From the NCBI GenBank assembly GCA_964628905.1, contig CAZVNS010000003.1, positions 1 through 64,000 of the forward strand: a stretch of 64,000 nucleotides of DNA, in the 5' to 3' direction. Positions 61,236-64,000 of this stretch are shown here, one piece after another. The position numbers were made by a program, and so were the translations under genes. The stretch is from JAJPXC01 sp964628905 (GTDB taxonomy: Bacteria; Bacteroidota; Bacteroidia; Bacteroidales; Muribaculaceae). The notes beneath the pieces are model-generated. The model made no database searches. It was not told the DNA's origin and saw only the letters and a list, made by a program, of their open reading frames with translations. Positions within the stretch are counted from its first letter, which is position 1. Each line of letters opens with the position of its first letter.

Positions 61236-62564
61236 TTGAGCGGCAAGGACAACCGCTTAGGCCTCACCGGACTCGCCGCCTTGGTTTTCGGCATGATGGT
61301 GGGCAGCGGCATCTTCAACACACCTCAAAACCTGTCAGTCGGTGCCGGATTAGGCGCCGTGCTTATAGGTTGGGCCATCACCGCGCTGGGCATGCTCACC
61401 CTGGTGGCCACATTCCGCATACTCTCCACCGTCCATCCCGAGCTCAACGAGGGGATATTCCTCTACGCCGAGAAGGGGTTCGGCCGCCTCGCCGGATTTA
61501 ATGTGGCCTGGGGCTACTGGCTCTGCGCATGCTTCGCCAACGTGGCATTCATCGTGATGCTCAACGACACCCTCGGCGCATTCTTCCCGCGGCTGCTCGA
61601 CCACGGATGGCCCACGCTACTGTTCGCCACCGGCGTAATCTGGGTGGTGTATCTCATTATGAGCCAGGGCATACGCACCACTGCGCTGATCAACACCATC
61701 GCTTCAGCTATCAAGCTCGGCATCATCCTGCTGATCATCGTATTCCTCATCCTCAACGTCCGATACCGCACACTCACAGCCGATATATGGTGCCTCAACT
61801 CCGACATCGGCGGCGTGATGACCCAGGTCAAGAGCACGATGCTCGTCACCCTCTGGTGCTTCATCGGCATCGAGGGCGCCGTGGTGATGTCGGGGCGAGC
61901 GCGCCGTCAAAGCGACGTGGGCAAAGCCGGAGTGCTCGGATTTTTCGCCGCATGGATACTATATGTGCTCGTGTCAGTGTTCTGCTTCGGCATCATGTCC
62001 CGGGCCGATCTCGCCGAGCTCCCCGATCCGTCGGCAGCCTACGTGCTGCGTGCCGCCTGTGGCGACTGGGCCTACTGGCTCGTGATCGCGGCCATCCTGA
62101 TATCAATCAGCGGTGGGCTCATCGCCTGGATGCTCGTCACGGCCGAACAGCCATACGCCGCCGCCCGCCGCGGCATCTTCCCCCGTTGGCTCATGAGCAG
62201 ATCCGGCGGCGACTCCCTCCGGCGCTCCCTGCTGGCATCGAGCGCAATCATGCAAGCCTTCCTGATGCTGGTGATCTTCGCCGAAGACATGTACCTCTAC
62301 GCCCTCAACATCACCGGCATGATGATACTCCCGGCCTACCTGCTGAGCGCCCTATTCTTAGGCAAGATAGCCCGCCAGGACTATCGTAACCGCCTGATTG
62401 GCCATAACCCGCGGCTCCACTTCGCCTACGCCTTCTTCATCTCCGTCGGCTGCACCCTCTTCTGCCTGTGGATGCTTTACGCTGCCGGCCTGTGGCTCCT
62501 GCTCCAAGCCATAGTCTTCTACCTCCTTGGCCTCCCCCTCTTCCGCCGCCCCACCCCACCGTAA
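61236..62564 (+). CDS. APC family amino acid permease, TTG start
   Basis: 442 residues with 12 membrane segments. The first segment is R-L-G-L-T-G-L-A-A-L-V-F-G-M-M-V-G-S-G-I (the family helix breaks at G-S-G-I-F). The reading frame has no ATG before residue 19, and losing that part would cut helix 1, so the TTG directly after the TAA of the previous gene (TAATTG) is chosen. It is like the basic amino acid/polyamine antiporters. Translation coupling with the spermidine gene suggests polyamine or arginine transport. Confidence 0.85.
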   Translation: MSGKDNRLGLTGLAALVFGMMVGSGIFNTPQNLSVGAGLGAVLIGWAITALGMLTLVATFRILSTVHPELNEGIFLYAEKGFGRLAGFNVAWGYWLCACFANVAFIVMLNDTLGAFFPRLLDHGWPTLLFATGVIWVVYLIMSQGIRTTALINTIASAIKLGIILLIIVFLILNVRYRTLTADIWCLNSDIGGVMTQVKSTMLVTLWCFIGIEGAVVMSGRARRQSDVGKAGVLGFFAAWILYVLVSVFCFGIMSRADLAELPDPSAAYVLRAACGDWAYWLVIAAILISISGGLIAWMLVTAEQPYAAARRGIFPRWLMSRSGGDSLRRSLLASSAIMQAFLMLVIFAEDMYLYALNITGMMILPAYLLSALFLGKIARQDYRNRLIGHNPRLHFAYAFFISVGCTLFCLWMLYAAGLWLLLQAIVFYLLGLPLFRRPTPP

Positions 62565-62690
62565 TGCCCTTGCCGCATCATCCCCACGCTTGCATCTCCG
62601 ATGCACAGTGCGGGGTTTACAAAAGTGCGTGCCCTCCGGGCACAGCGAGCCTTAGCGAGCGCGCCGCCCCTTCAAATCCCGACACTGGCA

Positions 62691-62733
62691 CTTCTTAAAA
62701 GAGGGCCGCCGCGGCGGTCCCTTTTTTAAGAAG
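62691..62733. terminator. bidirectional terminator
   Basis: CTTCTTAAAA at 62691-62700 and TTTTTTAAGAAG at 62722-62733 flank a GC-rich core CCGCCGCGGCGG; together they form a stem of about 20 bp with small bulges and T runs on both strands. It lies between the convergent permease and amylase genes. A smaller GTGCCC/GGGCAC hairpin (62629-62643) precedes it. Confidence 0.85.
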
Positions 62734-62759
62734 TTTAGTGACGGGGTTGTGTGTAAGTG

Positions 62760-64000
62760 TTACAGGATTACTTTGCGTGATTTGCCTGCTTTGGTCTCAA
62801 TATACATGCCTTTTGTTGGATTAACTACCTGCATTCCCTGCAGGTTATAATATACCGCTGTTTCATCGTTGGTGGTATCAGCTGTAATCCGGTCGACGCC
62901 TCCCTTGTCGGCTGTGCTGACATAGACTGCGTAGCCGTAGGCGGGGAGGGTAAATGTCTGGTTGTCGCCGAATGTGGCTGTCTCGTCGGAGAACACGTCG
63001 TAGTATTCCCCCTCGGGGAGGCCGCTGGCGATGGTGAATGTGCGGTCGTCGGAGCTGAGGTTGAGCATCACCACCACGCTCGACTCGCCGGCTGTGCGCC
63101 GGAAGGCATAGATGTTGTAGGCGCCGGTCGAAAGCTCGGAGTAGGTGCCGTTCTGCGAGCCGTCGCGCAGGGCGGGCTGGGTGTGCTTGAGGTCGGCGAG
63201 TTTGGTCACCAGGCGGGTTATGTCGGAGTTGCCGTCCCAATTGACGGGGGTCTTGGCTGCAAGCGACACCTGGCCGCAGTTGTAACCCACCTCCTGGCCA
63301 TTGTAGAGCATCGGCATACCGTAGACGGTGTATGTGAGCACGGTCATGGGCTTGAGGAAGTCGCCTAAGAGTCGGGCCGCTGAGCCATTCTGATCCTGCA
63401 CGATGTCATGGGTTTCGAGATACATCAGTCGCGAGCGGCCGACGTAGTCATCATTGGAGTGGAGGTTGCGGCAGAAGAGCTTGAGTGAGTTGATGTTGGT
63501 GCCGGAGGGGTTGTCGGCAACCTTCTTCACGGCTTGCTGGTAGCCCCATACCCAGTTGTAGTCGAAGTAGCCGTTGCTCACGAGTTGCGGCTTGGAGTCG
63601 TCCTCTGCGAGCCATGCGATTCGCTGCCCATTTTTGAGCACGCGGGATGTAGCTTTATTCCAAAACTCCTCGGAGGGGCCGCTTGCATAGTCGCAGCGGT
63701 AGCCGTCGATGTCGAACTCATCGACCCAATACTGCATGGCGGCGATCATGGCCTCATGCATCTCGGGGTTGTTGATGTCGAGCTGATACACGTCGCTCCA
63801 GCCGTTGGGGTTTACGAATGACCCGTTGCTCATCTTATAGTATTCGGGATGGGCGGTTGTCCAGACGTGGTCCATCGAGGTGTGGTTGCCCACCCAGTCA
63901 AACCATACCTCCATGCCGTTGTCGTGGATGGTCTTGACCAGCGAGAGCAGGTCGGCCGGGGTGCCGAGGTCGGGGTTGACCATCAGATAGTCCTTGATGG
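62760..64000 (-). CDS. alpha-amylase family GH13 protein with T9SS-like tail (5' part beyond window)
   Basis: The frame is open to the window edge, so at least 413 residues are seen and the N-terminus is missing. GH13 regions: F-D-W-V-G-N-H-T (region I), G-Y-R-C-D-Y-A (region II, nucleophile Asp), A-W-L-A-E-D-D (region III, acid Glu), and E-T-H-D (region IV; the usual Asn before His is Thr). The C-terminal domain is beta-rich, and the last 30 residues (Y-Y-N-L-Q-G-M-Q-V, then T-K-G-M-Y-I-E-T-K) look like a type IX sorting tail. It probably degrades starch or glycogen outside the cell. Confidence 0.92.
   Translation of the reverse strand, partial: IKDYLMVNPDLGTPADLLSLVKTIHDNGMEVWFDWVGNHTSMDHVWTTAHPEYYKMSNGSFVNPNGWSDVYQLDINNPEMHEAMIAAMQYWVDEFDIDGYRCDYASGPSEEFWNKATSRVLKNGQRIAWLAEDDSKPQLVSNGYFDYNWVWGYQQAVKKVADNPSGTNINSLKLFCRNLHSNDDYVGRSRLMYLETHDIVQDQNGSAARLLGDFLKPMTVLTYTVYGMPMLYNGQEVGYNCGQVSLAAKTPVNWDGNSDITRLVTKLADLKHTQPALRDGSQNGTYSELSTGAYNIYAFRRTAGESSVVVMLNLSSDDRTFTIASGLPEGEYYDVFSDETATFGDNQTFTLPAYGYAVYVSTADKGGVDRITADTTNDETAVYYNLQGMQVVNPTKGMYIETKAGKSRKVIL

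Overview
The window reads as a GC-rich member of the Bacteroidales, most plausibly a gut Muribaculaceae (S24-7) species. The grounds are: promoters of the Bacteroidetes type (a TAnnTTTG -7 box, often with TTTG/TTGG about 19 bp upstream), near-absence of Shine-Dalgarno sequences, an uninterrupted rpsL-to-rplQ ribosomal cluster without tuf, a PorV homologue with proteins carrying T9SS-like tails, an LptE/SecG gene pair, and a choloylglycine-hydrolase-family enzyme. The family name is inference; the phylum is well supported.

Layout. 1-2.6 kb: a truncated tRNA-Ser, a secreted protein with a T9SS-like tail, and a secreted Ntn-hydrolase. 2.7-21.6 kb, minus strand: one long str-S10-spc-alpha ribosomal cluster, running from the promoter near 21.58 kb through rpsL, rpsG, fusA, the S10 and spc genes, secY, map, infA, rpmJ and the alpha genes to rplQ, with rpmE2 (L31) last. 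Two gaps in this cluster hold strong candidate RNA switches: a pseudoknot leader before rpsD and another between rpsL and rpsG. 21.6-28.9 kb: sugar-modifying genes, glycosyltransferases, an rfbC homologue and a cation/proton antiporter. 28.9-37.8 kb: a thioredoxin-fold lipoprotein without its cysteines, then ugd, parE, coaD, an S41 protease, a glycosyltransferase and an acyltransferase. 37.8-47.4 kb: the core of a Wzx/Wzy-type exopolysaccharide locus (flippase, polymerase, Wzc-like BY-kinase, Wza-like export lipoprotein, acyltransferase, glycosyltransferase, TupA-like ATP-grasp). 47.5-51.4 kb: phospholipid acyltransferase, sigma-54 activator, LptE, an unrecognised protein, SecG. 51.7-62.6 kb: a small stand-alone tail protein, DJ-1, CvpA, sufBCDS, porV, ispF, carboxynorspermidine synthase and an APC permease. 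62.76 kb to the end: the 3' part of a GH13 alpha-amylase on the minus strand.

How the parts fit. Three themes are visible. The first is translation and its self-control in the ribosomal cluster. The second is building and exporting a surface polysaccharide: UDP-glucuronate from ugd, glycosyl and acyl transfer, flipping, polymerising, export. The third is the cell envelope and protein secretion (SecY, SecG, LptE, PorV and three proteins with T9SS-like C-terminal tails). The strongest undescribed-looking signals are non-coding: the rpsD leader, the rpsL-rpsG pseudoknot, three palindromes at exact 31-bp spacing in the divergent region of the exopolysaccharide locus, and an 8-bp-period inverted repeat array after secG.
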